Below are positions 15,822-25,556 of a stretch of 25,598 bases of DNA, piece after piece (position 1 is the first letter of the stretch; the number at the start of each line of letters is the position of its first letter). The DNA is from JAHFOW01 sp964370795 (GTDB lineage Bacteria > Planctomycetota > Brocadiia > Brocadiales > Brocadiaceae): positions 1 through 25,598 of the forward strand of contig CAYJME010000021.1 of assembly GCA_964370795.1 (NCBI GenBank), read 5' to 3'. Made by a program: the position numbers and the translations under genes. The notes beneath the pieces were generated by a model, which had not been told where the DNA came from, did no database searches, and worked only from the letters and a program-made list of their open reading frames with translations.

Positions 15822-18701
15822 TTACCTCCTTATAGCAAGCATATTTCCCAGTACCAGATTCAAACCGGTATTCTTTGAAGTCACTCTAACCTTCTCTAAT
15901 GAGGCCAACACAACTTTCTGGGCTTGAGCGTCTTTGATCTCTTCAAATCCCTTATTTATTTCCATCACTGCGGCCATACCTTCACTCCCCGGAGACATAT
16001 CCAATCCTTTATCAGCAACGTAAGAAGCAGCCTTTGTAATGGCATCTGTTAACTCTGTTTCTGCTTCTCTGGCTGCATCCTCATGCATTTTTTTCGTATC
16101 CGCGGGCAAATCGGATTGAATCGCCTTCTTTCTATGATAGTCAGCGACCCAACGTTTTTCATTTATATCTTTGACCTTTTGATTGAGGTCTGCATCCATG
16201 AAGATTCCAGGCATTGTACCTTCAAATCCTCCTTTGACCTGCTTTCCAATCAATGCGCTACCCATCAAGTTGTAGGATTCTTTGATGGTACTGAAGTAGT
16301 CTTTCTGCTGTGCCTCTAATTTTGTGTTTACCAAATCCATGAGTTTTTGCCGCTGTAAATCGAGGTCTTTCTGTTGTGAAACGAAATTCGTGCGTATATC
16401 CTCCCAGAGGACATCTACGTGATCTGACTTAAATTTATCTATCTTTCCATTTATAGTTTTCTCAAGATCATCGGTTTTGAAGTTATTTAATTTATCTGTA
16501 ACAAACTTGTCGCGTGACGGAAGGACGTTAATGCCTTTGCTCAGAATCAAATCGGGTCTCAGTCCCGGTTTGTCTAGTTTAGGTTCTGCGGTTTCCTCTT
16601 CAGCAATATCGCAGCAGTAATAGGGCAGCATAAAATCAGCTACCACGCTGTTGTTGTTATCATACACCAGTACAAACGTACCCCCCCGCACAACACCGGC
16701 ACGATGCTCCATACCCGGATGCAGGATGAGAAAGTTGCTGAACAGTAATTTTTCGTCCTCCTTATCGTCCTTCTTTGTAATTATTTCATCGAGCCAATTC
16801 AACCATTGAATATGGGTATTGCTGATGAGGGAGTCGAACGGCGTCGGGAATTCCGTTTTCACTACCTTACCGATGCTATATTTGAATTCCCCGGCTGCCT
16901 GAATGGTATCATTCAGATTTTTTATCCAGGTCATATCGGTTTTGTACAGCGAGTAACTTCTGTCCAGCTTATCACGCGCCGCTTTCGCATTAGTGTCAAC
17001 CGTGGAGTGTTTTTCATCAACAATTTCCATAACGGTAGGTCCATCATTTGTGTCTGATGTATTATTAACAATTTGCTTCTCTACTGCATCGGTCACATCT
17101 TTTTTAAAGTTATCGTTAAATTTCGTTACATCATCCAATTGATGAAATACATCCTGTCGCAGCAGATAATGAAAACGATGCATGTCTGTATAGCGGATAC
17201 CTGGTTCCTTCACCACCTTAGTTTTATCCGCTCCCAGCATGATTGATCGCACAGTAAACGGTAGATTTTTAGTTTTGATTTCGTTTTCAATGCTGGTCAG
17301 AACGGCTGAAACATTCTGACCAAGGTGCCCTTCGATACGGAAGAAGGAGAACCGGCTGATTTGTGAAGTGAGTGGATTAGCCGCCCCCCCTTGCGCACCA
17401 TATAAAGTGGCATTGTAAGAATAATTATAAGCATCCATTCCACGCTGATGCAAGCGATAGTTCCAGCTCTTATGAATCGGATATGTTGTGTTCACCTGGT
17501 AGTAATAGGGTATGGCTCTTTCTTCCAAAGGCTGCTCTTCAGACATACTTGGCGTAATGAGAATGATTGTAGAATCGGGCACTTGAAATGTTAAGATAAA
17601 TGTATGGAGTTTCCGGGCTAAGAATTTTGCGTGATCTAACTGCTCTGCCGTCCGGCTCACGAGAGGTGAAGGATAAAAGGCAGTATGGTTTTCGTCAGGA
17701 TTGGGTACTGGAACGAGATCGCCAAGCAGCAGATGTTTTGGAAATGCCTCTAAATCAGGACAGCACCATGTCTTATCACCAAACAGGAGTTCACGGAAAT
17801 GGTTATACGTCTCTACAAGATCTTTCAGGAAGTCGTAGTAATATTGGATGCAAAAATCGCTTGATTCGAAATTCGTTTTTATTTTATTAAGCCTGGTATT
17901 CCATTCGGTGGATGGATCAGAAGAAAAGACATCAGTGAGGAAAGCAGAGCTACAAGGGTACAGCTTTGAAAGTTCAATGCTCAAATTGGAGTGAATGGCA
18001 TTGCATGCATTGCGATATATCTTGGCAAGTTGGCCAGGAGAATTATCAGTTGAAGTGATGAGCGGGCGGACCGCTACAACTTCAGTTAGCTTACTGAAAG
18101 CCTGGTGCGGGGTAACGATATCCTGGTTCAATAGTCCGGTTGATGATTTGTCCACGAGCAGTAACTTTATGCTATTTATACAATCCTGTCCGAGATTATC
18201 GCAATCAGTGCCTGAACAGATATCCCTATCCGTCTTGTAGCTTTCCATAAATAGCACGGCCACCATGTTGTCAAGGGTGTTCCCCGTTTGGACATTGAAC
18301 TGGTTTAATGATATAGCAAGTACATCGCTTGTGTCCTGACGTACCAATTCATAGACAGTAATCATTTCCCCCGTTACATCGCCATTCACATAGAATGGGG
18401 CGTATGCAGGTTTTGATTTGTCATATAGCTTGAATTTATCAAATACAGTATCGTGTTTAACATAAAGGAGGTCGCCATCGGTAGTCACACCCACCCCCTT
18501 GCTGACTTTTACAGTATCACCTTGCAATGAAACCCGTAAACCACAGGCAATGCCAACGCCCAACAGGTTTACCCGCGTGAGGCGGTTTTGGTCATCCAGG
18601 TAGTCGGTTATGCTGTTGAGCTGGTTATGAGTCAGCACCTGATCCTGTTCAAAGAAAGTATAATCAGTAGAAATTTGTGTGAGGCTTTTGAGTATGTCCA
18701 T
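15822..18701 (-). CDS. Large eCIS-linked protein of unknown function in the Afp13 position
   Basis: The 959-residue protein sits between the Afp12-type baseplate gene and the tape-measure gene, where Afp/PVC clusters carry their tail fibre. It does not look like a typical fibre. The N-terminus (DQVLTHNQLNSITDYLDDQ, RLTRVNLLGVGIACGLRV, VSKGVGVTTDGDLLYV, residues ~25-100) is a compact beta-rich module. The middle has FFRIEGHLGQNVSAVL and GMEHRAGVVRGGTFVLVYDNN...VADFMLPYYCC. The last ~250 residues are long charged helices, probably coiled coil. I chose ATG at 18701 because AAGGAGG lies 11 bases before it; an in-frame TTG at 18734 would add 11 residues and has no such site. It is likely a particle component, baseplate-attached or for assembly, but its role cannot be read from the sequence. 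Confidence 0.82.
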   Translation of the reverse strand: MDILKSLTQISTDYTFFEQDQVLTHNQLNSITDYLDDQNRLTRVNLLGVGIACGLRVSLQGDTVKVSKGVGVTTDGDLLYVKHDTVFDKFKLYDKSKPAYAPFYVNGDVTGEMITVYELVRQDTSDVLAISLNQFNVQTGNTLDNMVAVLFMESYKTDRDICSGTDCDNLGQDCINSIKLLLVDKSSTGLLNQDIVTPHQAFSKLTEVVAVRPLITSTDNSPGQLAKIYRNACNAIHSNLSIELSKLYPCSSAFLTDVFSSDPSTEWNTRLNKIKTNFESSDFCIQYYYDFLKDLVETYNHFRELLFGDKTWCCPDLEAFPKHLLLGDLVPVPNPDENHTAFYPSPLVSRTAEQLDHAKFLARKLHTFILTFQVPDSTIILITPSMSEEQPLEERAIPYYYQVNTTYPIHKSWNYRLHQRGMDAYNYSYNATLYGAQGGAANPLTSQISRFSFFRIEGHLGQNVSAVLTSIENEIKTKNLPFTVRSIMLGADKTKVVKEPGIRYTDMHRFHYLLRQDVFHQLDDVTKFNDNFKKDVTDAVEKQIVNNTSDTNDGPTVMEIVDEKHSTVDTNAKAARDKLDRSYSLYKTDMTWIKNLNDTIQAAGEFKYSIGKVVKTEFPTPFDSLISNTHIQWLNWLDEIITKKDDKEDEKLLFSNFLILHPGMEHRAGVVRGGTFVLVYDNNNSVVADFMLPYYCCDIAEEETAEPKLDKPGLRPDLILSKGINVLPSRDKFVTDKLNNFKTDDLEKTINGKIDKFKSDHVDVLWEDIRTNFVSQQKDLDLQRQKLMDLVNTKLEAQQKDYFSTIKESYNLMGSALIGKQVKGGFEGTMPGIFMDADLNQKVKDINEKRWVADYHRKKAIQSDLPADTKKMHEDAAREAETELTDAITKAASYVADKGLDMSPGSEGMAAVMEINKGFEEIKDAQAQKVVLASLEKVRVTSKNTGLNLVLGNMLAIRR

Positions 18702-18712
18702 AGTATTTATGT

Positions 18713-18719
18713 CCTCCTT
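18713..18719 (-). promoter_or_regulatory. Ribosome binding site deciding the start of the 959-residue CIS protein
   Basis: Minus-strand AAGGAGG lies 11 bases before the ATG at 18701 and inside the reading frame if the TTG at 18734 were used. It favours the ATG. Confidence 0.6.
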
Positions 18720-18934
18720 TTTGACAGTGTACAATCAAAACCTGACCACAGAGAACCAAGAGAAAATATTAAATATCAATAAGTTAACAAGCATTCTATT
18801 CCCTTCACTCTGTGTCCTCGTAATTTTGAATCTGAAAAATTATTTAAATAATATCTGCATTTAAGAAAGTACGGAGAACGTCGTTTTTTTAGCAATGTTT
18901 TTTAAAGCCGCTTTTTGTATAAATATTTTTACCA

Positions 18935-18973
18935 CCCCTTTATCCCCTCCTTGCGAAGGAGGGGATAAAGGGG
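18935..18973. repeat. Perfect 18-bp hairpin, CCCCTTTATCCCCTCCTT stem, GCG loop
   Basis: The arms 18935-18952 and 18956-18973 are exact reverse complements around GCG. The stem starts 54 bases after the stop codon of the Afp12-type gene on the minus strand, so it could weaken read-through or end the upstream transcript. The minus-strand bases after it (TGGTAAAAATATTT) are AT-rich but not a clean T-run. A decayed relative is at 6551-6586. Confidence 0.8.
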
Positions 18974-19027
18974 AGATTAACTTGGTTGTGGCTCTGCCAC
19001 GCTGTGTCCTCCATGGCTAATTGCATT

Positions 19028-21949
19028 TTAGCCGTTATCCATAGTGCCGAGGGTGGTCTGTCCGAGAATGAATTTAGGCTTTTCTCTTTGTATCTTCGGG
19101 GTCTCCTGTGGATAAGTTTCTTCTAAAAGGAAACGATTAAGTCTCTTAATATTGCCTTGCTCGTCTTTGTTTAAATTGGAAAAGCCCTTATTTCGACAAT
19201 CTTTTGTCTCATCTACTAATTCTGTTATATTTTTAGAAAAACTCAAATCAGGTTTTTTTGCGTGCAAAATATCGTAAAAATCAGAGATACACAAAAGTTC
19301 GTTAAGCCAGGCTATTGTATTAATAGTTGCTGTCAAAGGAATGTTGTAATTATCGTTATTAATTCCACTACAGAGGTTTTCTATAGTTAATGGTGGCTTA
19401 AATTCCTCCACACAAAAGTCTGATTCTTCTCCGCACCCATACAGCTTACCCGATGGGTAAACATTCTTTACCTCAAATAGCTTTTTGATGAATGAGGTTA
19501 GCTTCTCATTCCGTTGCACCGTTTCCGCACCTGCTTTCAGATAAATCCAGTCCTGGTATTGTTTTTCAAACTGTGCCATATCATCCTTACTGATCCAGCA
19601 AATCTTCGGCAGGATATGGGCAGGCGTTTCCTCACGGATTACTTGTTCTGCAAATCGCCGGAATTCCATTTTGCTGAAGCGACCGTTCTCGGCCGGCAGA
19701 ATAATGTGCATACGATAGGAATATGGATCTTCACCCGCACAATCTGTACAGTTCGGTGCGGGACAAATCGGCAGGAAGGGATCATCATTCTGCTCCGGCC
19801 TCAGCAGGATATTCTCTATGAGATACATTCCCTCATCACTGTAATTCACCCTCAGATATTCCATCACAGCATCAATCTCTTTATTCATCTGCGATTCGTC
19901 TTCGAAGTATTCAATGCGCCTTGCAATCACTTCTCCGGTATCATTAATCACATTGAAATAATGTTTCCCATCAGAAGTAGTCTTGCGTTCATATCCGGAA
20001 GACTGCATAGCAAATCTGATAGCAACTTTCATTTCATCCCTGGCCAATTCAGGCGTAGCATATTTGGTGCTGCTGCTCAGGATGATCTTGCCGGTATCTT
20101 TTTTCCTCACTCTAAAACGGAATTCATCATCAGGGGTTTTATCCACCTCTGCATAAATATCATAGGCAATATCCCCCAAATTTCTGCGTCTATAGTTATG
20201 TATTCCTAACAGTCTTGCCAGCCGCTTTTCTAAACCGGATACATTTTCCGTATTCCAGAGGTCATTATCGTTTTTCAGGCTGTAGTTGTAAGCCAGCGAT
20301 CGTTCACTGCTAATAGCCGGGTAGTTGTTCAGGAATTCACACTTGTAGGTAAGCATACTTTCCGGGCTAGAACCGAAAGACGAATACATAATATGGGCAA
20401 AATCGTTGAACCGCTCGGCAAAGCGGGCTATCAGGTGGTCAAGAAAGCGGTTCCGCCTGTCAATAAGGATATTTTTCTCTCTTTCGTCTTCCACATCGTT
20501 TTGAATTGTGTCCACCACATTGCCTGTTCCGTAGATCTTGTTATAACCAGCGAAGGAGTCTACCACCTGGTAGAAACATGTGCGATGCAGATTAGCATCT
20601 GTTGAGAATAAATCCTTCACATGACTCAATTGGGCAAAGTAGTTTGCCATTATTTGGTCAAAGAAGAGCAGGTAAGCCTTCAGTTGATATGCCAAGGTCT
20701 TTCTCTTCTCGTCTGCTACACTGCTCAGTCCGGATTCACCTATTCCATACACACCCGGGAAATGGTTCTGAAATGAATAGTAGCGCTCCGGATGCCGGTA
20801 TTCCCCCGATGGGATATCAAAGTCATATACAACCTTGTTTTCAACCTTAGCTGTAACTGCATCTGTCAATTGATTATAATATTCATCCGCTCTGCTACTA
20901 TCGGGCTCCACAGGCATATTTCGCTTGTAAAATACCACTCTCGATTTCTTATCATTGAGTACCGCTTTTTTCCCGGATGCCACAGGTACCACCCATTTGT
21001 TTTCCAGTGTTGTTTTAGTACCTTCAGGGTTTATCACAATATCACGAACTGACTGCACACCTTCTATATCCATGATAATACTGATGAGATCAGAAAGCCG
21101 TATTTCCGAGCGTAAATCAGCCTTTGCCAGTTCCTCATCATCTATGAAACCACAGTCAAGTGCAGGACCATTAAAAATTTCGTCTGCGGTATAGGCTGTC
21201 CCGTCCGCCTTCTTTCGCTCCAGCATTTCGCTGAGTGTGTAGTTGTTAACCGGTGGAGACAGGTATTGCTGAACCTCGAACCGTATGTTTGCCTCCACCT
21301 TTGACACGTCCGCATCCGGTGCAAGTTCCAATTCACAGCACAGGAGAAAAGACTGTGTTCCCACTTCAGTGAAGCTGACAAAATCCTCGCAAAGGTTGCG
21401 GTTCGCACGTAAAGTACTTATCACGTCATTTTTGATCTCATCTTTTTTATCCTCGGTAATGTCATCCATATACTCAATGACCACATCATATAGCCCTGCA
21501 ATATTTATTTCTTTTATACCAGGCGGTACAGGGTTCTGCGACAGCAGTTTTCCATGTATTGTATCAGCATAATATGTAAGGGTTGCTGGTTTCAGCCACG
21601 CATTTTTCACACCTTTGAGGTCTATGAGCAATTTTGTGTAATCAAGCACGGTGAGCGGGCGGTTGGGCAAGATTTGTCGTGCGGTGAAGAATTGCTTTTT
21701 CATGTTCTCTGCATTGGCGCTTCCGCTCGCCAGGAGATCTTTGATGGGAAACGATGCCCGGTAACCCAGATCGGTAAGCGCATAGCAGAGCAGCTCAAGG
21801 ATGGTAATGCCCGGATCGTGAATATTATAGTCGGTCCAAATACGCCTCGCTAACTGCTGTACATGTTTTAATCCGATTGTATACAACTGTTGGTGATCGT
21901 GTGCCGGTTCGCTTGTTCTTTTCCTTGGTATGGTAAGTTGGGATAGCAT
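19028..21949 (-). CDS. eCIS baseplate protein, Afp12/Pvc12-type
   Basis: The 973-residue protein carries the baseplate signature IWTDYNIHDPGITILELLCYALTDLGYRASFPI (residues ~36-70), typical of baseplate proteins that build the wedge ring at the base of contractile tails. Near residue 740 it has DPYSYRMHIILP ... FRRFAEQVIREETPAHILPKICWIS, another family stretch. A Cys cluster (CPAPNCTDC) precedes it. The ~100 C-terminal residues are less familiar. ATG at 21949 follows the stop of the Afp11-type gene by 3 bases, so the two are translated together, as expected for paired wedge subunits. It is cytosolic until the particle is released or deployed. Confidence 0.88.
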   Translation of the reverse strand: MLSQLTIPRKRTSEPAHDHQQLYTIGLKHVQQLARRIWTDYNIHDPGITILELLCYALTDLGYRASFPIKDLLASGSANAENMKKQFFTARQILPNRPLTVLDYTKLLIDLKGVKNAWLKPATLTYYADTIHGKLLSQNPVPPGIKEINIAGLYDVVIEYMDDITEDKKDEIKNDVISTLRANRNLCEDFVSFTEVGTQSFLLCCELELAPDADVSKVEANIRFEVQQYLSPPVNNYTLSEMLERKKADGTAYTADEIFNGPALDCGFIDDEELAKADLRSEIRLSDLISIIMDIEGVQSVRDIVINPEGTKTTLENKWVVPVASGKKAVLNDKKSRVVFYKRNMPVEPDSSRADEYYNQLTDAVTAKVENKVVYDFDIPSGEYRHPERYYSFQNHFPGVYGIGESGLSSVADEKRKTLAYQLKAYLLFFDQIMANYFAQLSHVKDLFSTDANLHRTCFYQVVDSFAGYNKIYGTGNVVDTIQNDVEDEREKNILIDRRNRFLDHLIARFAERFNDFAHIMYSSFGSSPESMLTYKCEFLNNYPAISSERSLAYNYSLKNDNDLWNTENVSGLEKRLARLLGIHNYRRRNLGDIAYDIYAEVDKTPDDEFRFRVRKKDTGKIILSSSTKYATPELARDEMKVAIRFAMQSSGYERKTTSDGKHYFNVINDTGEVIARRIEYFEDESQMNKEIDAVMEYLRVNYSDEGMYLIENILLRPEQNDDPFLPICPAPNCTDCAGEDPYSYRMHIILPAENGRFSKMEFRRFAEQVIREETPAHILPKICWISKDDMAQFEKQYQDWIYLKAGAETVQRNEKLTSFIKKLFEVKNVYPSGKLYGCGEESDFCVEEFKPPLTIENLCSGINNDNYNIPLTATINTIAWLNELLCISDFYDILHAKKPDLSFSKNITELVDETKDCRNKGFSNLNKDEQGNIKRLNRFLLEETYPQETPKIQREKPKFILGQTTLGTMDNG

Positions 21950-21952
21950 GAT

Positions 21953-24900
21953 TCAGATCTCTCCAGACTGTTGTGTTTCAGTTTTGCTGATTATATGTGT
22001 TCCAGCGGATACAAGAACAGCATCAGGTCTTTCCGGCTGAGCTACGTTAACGTCATTCGTTGAAGCTATCTCTCCCGTATAGGTATACATCCTGAAGTCT
22101 GTAATGTAATCGACGTATTCTCTTTCCTCCACGAAATCAAGCACCACAGATTTATATACCTTGCCGCCGAAAGAGATGTCGTAGTCTGTTTTAAACGCCC
22201 ATGGCGAAAGAAACTGGATCAATTCCTGCTTGAGTTGTTCGCTGTAATAGTTGAATTCATATTTATCATAGAATTTGACTTTAAAATCAAATTGGACATT
22301 CTGATAGCATGGATTTTTTACCTTCACCTTCACTTGCATAGCCATATGTTCCTGTATGTAGGAGGTAATGCGGCTTATGGTATCGGCATCCACTTTCGGT
22401 TGCAGGGGATCCATGGCATTTTTGTTCTTCATGTCCGGGATGACTACGATTAACACGTTTCCAGGTACCAGCCAGCGATCTTCCTTTGCATGGGGAATAC
22501 ATTTCACTTTATGCACTTTCGGGAATGCCTCAAGTATGATCCGCTCGTAATCCCACGCCGTAATACAACGATTCTTGTGCCGCAGCCTTTCAGATACACG
22601 CGTATAGAATGCATCATCTGATTCCACCGCACATCCACCAAAAGAGGCATACGGCTGCCTGATCGACTTAACCACAGATAGTCCGTTCCTGAATTTAGAG
22701 ATACTTCCTTTTCCGAGTGCCGTAAGCAGATGGCTGGGATCGTTGCCATGGTCAACGAATTGGACTTCCACTGCATTGGCCATTATTTCTATTAACTGGC
22801 AAACTGCCTTTACATTTTGCCGGACAGCCGCTTTTATCCAAATACGCCCTGGGGGTAAGATAGTGTTGTTAACTGTGGCTTCAGCAGGTATTGAAAATGT
22901 GATTATACCGCTTGTAAGCAGTTGATTGGTAGTATCAAGTACCACTGCACTGCTGTCGAGTTTCTTCCAGTAGTTATCACACAGAACAAACCAAGTGACG
23001 TCTTCCTGCTCCGCGTCAGGATCATCGCTCCCTTCCGCAACCTGAAATAGCACACTGACGCTGTCACCGGAACGCAGTTCTTTAAACCCGATGATGAGTT
23101 CTCCTTCATCGATGTATACGGGCAGGAGTGAAACGCTTTTATCGGTAAGAAAGGCAAACTGGTTACGCTGGTAACTATGTTCCCGCATCTGGCCGAAATA
23201 ACTTATGTGATAGAATTGAAGATCACTGTTTGAAAAATCATCCAGCAAATTGGAAGAAATACTTACTTCATCAGAACGCGCTTTATAGGAAAGGGAAATG
23301 CTTTGAATCGCGGGCGTATAAGGTTCATTTAATATAACAAGGCTACCCCCTTCTTTACTATACTTCATAACATTTTCTATATACTTCAGCCGGTAGGCCG
23401 AGTGCAGAAAATCTTTTTCCAGGGTGAATGTGATAAATCCCTCATGCATTTCAGGAACTAATGTTTTGAATGCCTTGAATACGGGTTTATGCATCACAAA
23501 TCTGCTTGCTGCCTGCAATGCCCATGAACTGCCTGCAGTATGGAGCGCATAAACCTTTATACCTTCTGAAATAGCTGGTGAACTTGAGGGGGTACGGGAA
23601 GTGAAGATAAAGGGATGTTTGGATTGGGCGTCTTTTGATTCAAACAATTGAATCTTGGAGCTTGAATTTATCCAACCGCCCCCATCTCTGAAAGAAATAG
23701 TTGCAGTGAAGTAGCTATTCTTTACGCTTGCTTCTCCGTAGTCCTCGTAATGCTTAGAAAAATCTGAAGGTGCACCTTTCCAGTTCACTTCTATCGTCAC
23801 CAAAGAAAGCTTTTTGGAAAGCGCTTCGGGATACCCCACCATAAAGCGAGAGCCTAAGAATGGCTGGGAACCAAAAGGTAAAAAGGACTTCTTAGGATCC
23901 AGCACCCCAACATCACTTTCCAGGTGCAGCGAAGTAATGTTCGATACATCTACTTCAACTTTAGCCTTTTTAACCGTAACATTCCTGAAATCGCTGTAAC
24001 CTATATTGCTATTAGCCTCCTTAAGCAGTACCTGAATAATGGGAGTTTGTGCAGTATAGTAATAGCCATGAATCGCCGCATCGTAATCAACGACGGCTTT
24101 TTCGCTTTCTGGCACAATGAAATCGAATTGCAGAATATTTTCAGAACTCAGCTTCGGGAAAATGCTATAGGGTCCCAGCCATTTTTCCTCTCCGGTAACA
24201 AACACTTCAAATGCATCATTGAGCGCTGCGTCATTCAACTTAGAGCTATCTACATTACCCAACGTAAGGGTCACCACTACTTTTCGAATACCCTCTTGCA
24301 TGCGGAGTACAGGTGATACAATAGCAAAGCCAACCTCGGCCGGCGGCAATTTTACATGGCCAAAACCATACCACCTGGCTTCATTACCTTTCAGTTCACC
24401 GCCCACACCGTCCAATGAATTGGCAATGGGGGCATAACGCACGGTACCGCGCCCACGGTTATCGAGGAATATAGAGCGCAGAGAATCGACCTTCGATGTA
24501 TTGATTACTGTTTTGTGTGTTGGAGCGTAGACCAGTTCAACACCCATGACATCCTTTCCGGCGGAGAACTGATGATCCGGAGAAACCTCCACCGGAGGAA
24601 CATTCTTTTTTAATTCAAGCAGGACGTGTGCCTTGTCAGGCACCGGAGCCTTTTTTACTAACCGCAAAACATCCTTATAATAAAAATCCAGATGCCGTCC
24701 GGTTATGCGGTTGATAACCTCCTGCGGCCTTTTGTAGAGTTCCAGAAATGCAAGAAAGAGTGCGAGGTGTGGAGACGTGTCTCCGGTTTGGTTATCCATT
24801 AACTGCTTTATTGTATTTTCGTTGTAACTAAAAAAATCAAACCAGTCGCCACCTGGTACTAATATATTATCTCTGTAATAATTAATAAACTTTGCAAACT

Positions 24901-25039
24901 TTTTCGTGAAGAGCAGCAGGTCTTCTGTTGTATGCTCGTCAACATCGGCAAAGTGTATACCAAGTTCTTCGGGCATGCGTTCGTCCTGACTCTGTCCGGG
25001 TTGTAAAATCATATTCTGGATGATGTCTTTTTCAGCCAT
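21953..25039 (-). CDS. eCIS baseplate J-like protein, Afp11/Pvc11-type
   Basis: The 1028-residue protein has, near residues 800-860, the gpJ-like core GGCAVESDDAFYTRVSERL, then RHKNRCITAWDYERIILEAFPKVHKVKC. This is the classical sequence of large baseplate wedge proteins in eCIS. The N-terminal ~130 residues, including HLALFLAFLELYKRPQEVINRITGRHLDFYYKDVL, match the usual start of this family. It forms the baseplate ring with the gp25-like and Afp12-type products. The gene lies 15 bases after the gp25-like gene and 3 bases before the Afp12-type gene. Its ribosome site is weak, consistent with coupling. Confidence 0.9.
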   Translation of the reverse strand: MAEKDIIQNMILQPGQSQDERMPEELGIHFADVDEHTTEDLLLFTKKFAKFINYYRDNILVPGGDWFDFFSYNENTIKQLMDNQTGDTSPHLALFLAFLELYKRPQEVINRITGRHLDFYYKDVLRLVKKAPVPDKAHVLLELKKNVPPVEVSPDHQFSAGKDVMGVELVYAPTHKTVINTSKVDSLRSIFLDNRGRGTVRYAPIANSLDGVGGELKGNEARWYGFGHVKLPPAEVGFAIVSPVLRMQEGIRKVVVTLTLGNVDSSKLNDAALNDAFEVFVTGEEKWLGPYSIFPKLSSENILQFDFIVPESEKAVVDYDAAIHGYYYTAQTPIIQVLLKEANSNIGYSDFRNVTVKKAKVEVDVSNITSLHLESDVGVLDPKKSFLPFGSQPFLGSRFMVGYPEALSKKLSLVTIEVNWKGAPSDFSKHYEDYGEASVKNSYFTATISFRDGGGWINSSSKIQLFESKDAQSKHPFIFTSRTPSSSPAISEGIKVYALHTAGSSWALQAASRFVMHKPVFKAFKTLVPEMHEGFITFTLEKDFLHSAYRLKYIENVMKYSKEGGSLVILNEPYTPAIQSISLSYKARSDEVSISSNLLDDFSNSDLQFYHISYFGQMREHSYQRNQFAFLTDKSVSLLPVYIDEGELIIGFKELRSGDSVSVLFQVAEGSDDPDAEQEDVTWFVLCDNYWKKLDSSAVVLDTTNQLLTSGIITFSIPAEATVNNTILPPGRIWIKAAVRQNVKAVCQLIEIMANAVEVQFVDHGNDPSHLLTALGKGSISKFRNGLSVVKSIRQPYASFGGCAVESDDAFYTRVSERLRHKNRCITAWDYERIILEAFPKVHKVKCIPHAKEDRWLVPGNVLIVVIPDMKNKNAMDPLQPKVDADTISRITSYIQEHMAMQVKVKVKNPCYQNVQFDFKVKFYDKYEFNYYSEQLKQELIQFLSPWAFKTDYDISFGGKVYKSVVLDFVEEREYVDYITDFRMYTYTGEIASTNDVNVAQPERPDAVLVSAGTHIISKTETQQSGEI

Positions 25040-25054
25040 GTTCTCTGTCTAAAT

Positions 25055-25510
25055 CTAAGGATTTATATTAAAATCAACAGTTCCCCTAACTTCATTACTG
25101 TCAGTTGTATAGAATGGATAAACAAGGTTATATCGTGAGTTTGTAGCACGCACTTCATATTCCAGCACTATGCTGATCTTGCCCTCGGGTTGAGCTGAGG
25201 TATCAAGCTCAAGCGAAAGCAGGTTAATCCTTGGTTCGTAGATCAATATAGCAGTTTTGACCCTGTCCTTTATAAATGTCTTCATCGTCGTGCTCACAGG
25301 CTCAAAGAGAATTTCGTGCATATCGAGACCATATTTGGGGGTCAGGAATCGTTCCCCTATAGCAGTGCCAAAGAGGATTCTCATGCTCCTGTCAATATCT
25401 TCTTCATCGGAAGTCATCGCCACCCCGGTTTCTGGTATAAATTCCGGCGGGAAACCCCAGCCGGTTCCAAGAAAAGAAGTGTATGGCATATTTGATTCTT
25501 TGCCTTCCAT
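25055..25510 (-). CDS. gp25/GPW-like baseplate wedge protein (Afp9-type)
   Basis: The 151-residue protein shows the gp25 pattern: SFLGTGWGFPPEF at the N-terminus, then SMRILFGTAIGERFLTPKYGLDMHEILFEP and IKDRVKTAILIYEPRINL, the conserved EPR motif. The family has a lysozyme-like fold without lytic activity and links the central spike to the sheath in the baseplate. Its length is normal. The ATG at 25510 has AAGGA 5 bases upstream. A second in-frame ATG at 25489 (MPYTSFLG) matches better where relatives usually begin, so either is possible. It is the first CIS gene visible on this strand; spike, sheath and tube genes should lie to the right of the window. Confidence 0.92.
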   Translation of the reverse strand: MEGKESNMPYTSFLGTGWGFPPEFIPETGVAMTSDEEDIDRSMRILFGTAIGERFLTPKYGLDMHEILFEPVSTTMKTFIKDRVKTAILIYEPRINLLSLELDTSAQPEGKISIVLEYEVRATNSRYNLVYPFYTTDSNEVRGTVDFNINP

Positions 25511-25556
25511 AATATTCCTTATCCTGTTAAATTAGGACTTCGTCGACTTTCTCATT

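Larger units (their letters stand above)
18702..19027. other. Spacer inside the CIS gene run, with a strong hairpin
   Basis: The other CIS genes nearly touch, but here 326 bases separate the Afp12-type gene from the next gene. The stretch has no supportable gene and contains the perfect hairpin at 18935-18973. Ribosome site AAGGAGG is at 18713-18719 (minus). A separate promoter could sit here; AT-rich boxes exist but none is convincing. Confidence 0.6.

Noticed and set aside
19514..20209. 231-residue plus-strand open frame within the Afp12-type gene
   Set aside because: Antisense to a well-supported baseplate gene; its translation has no domain-like pattern.
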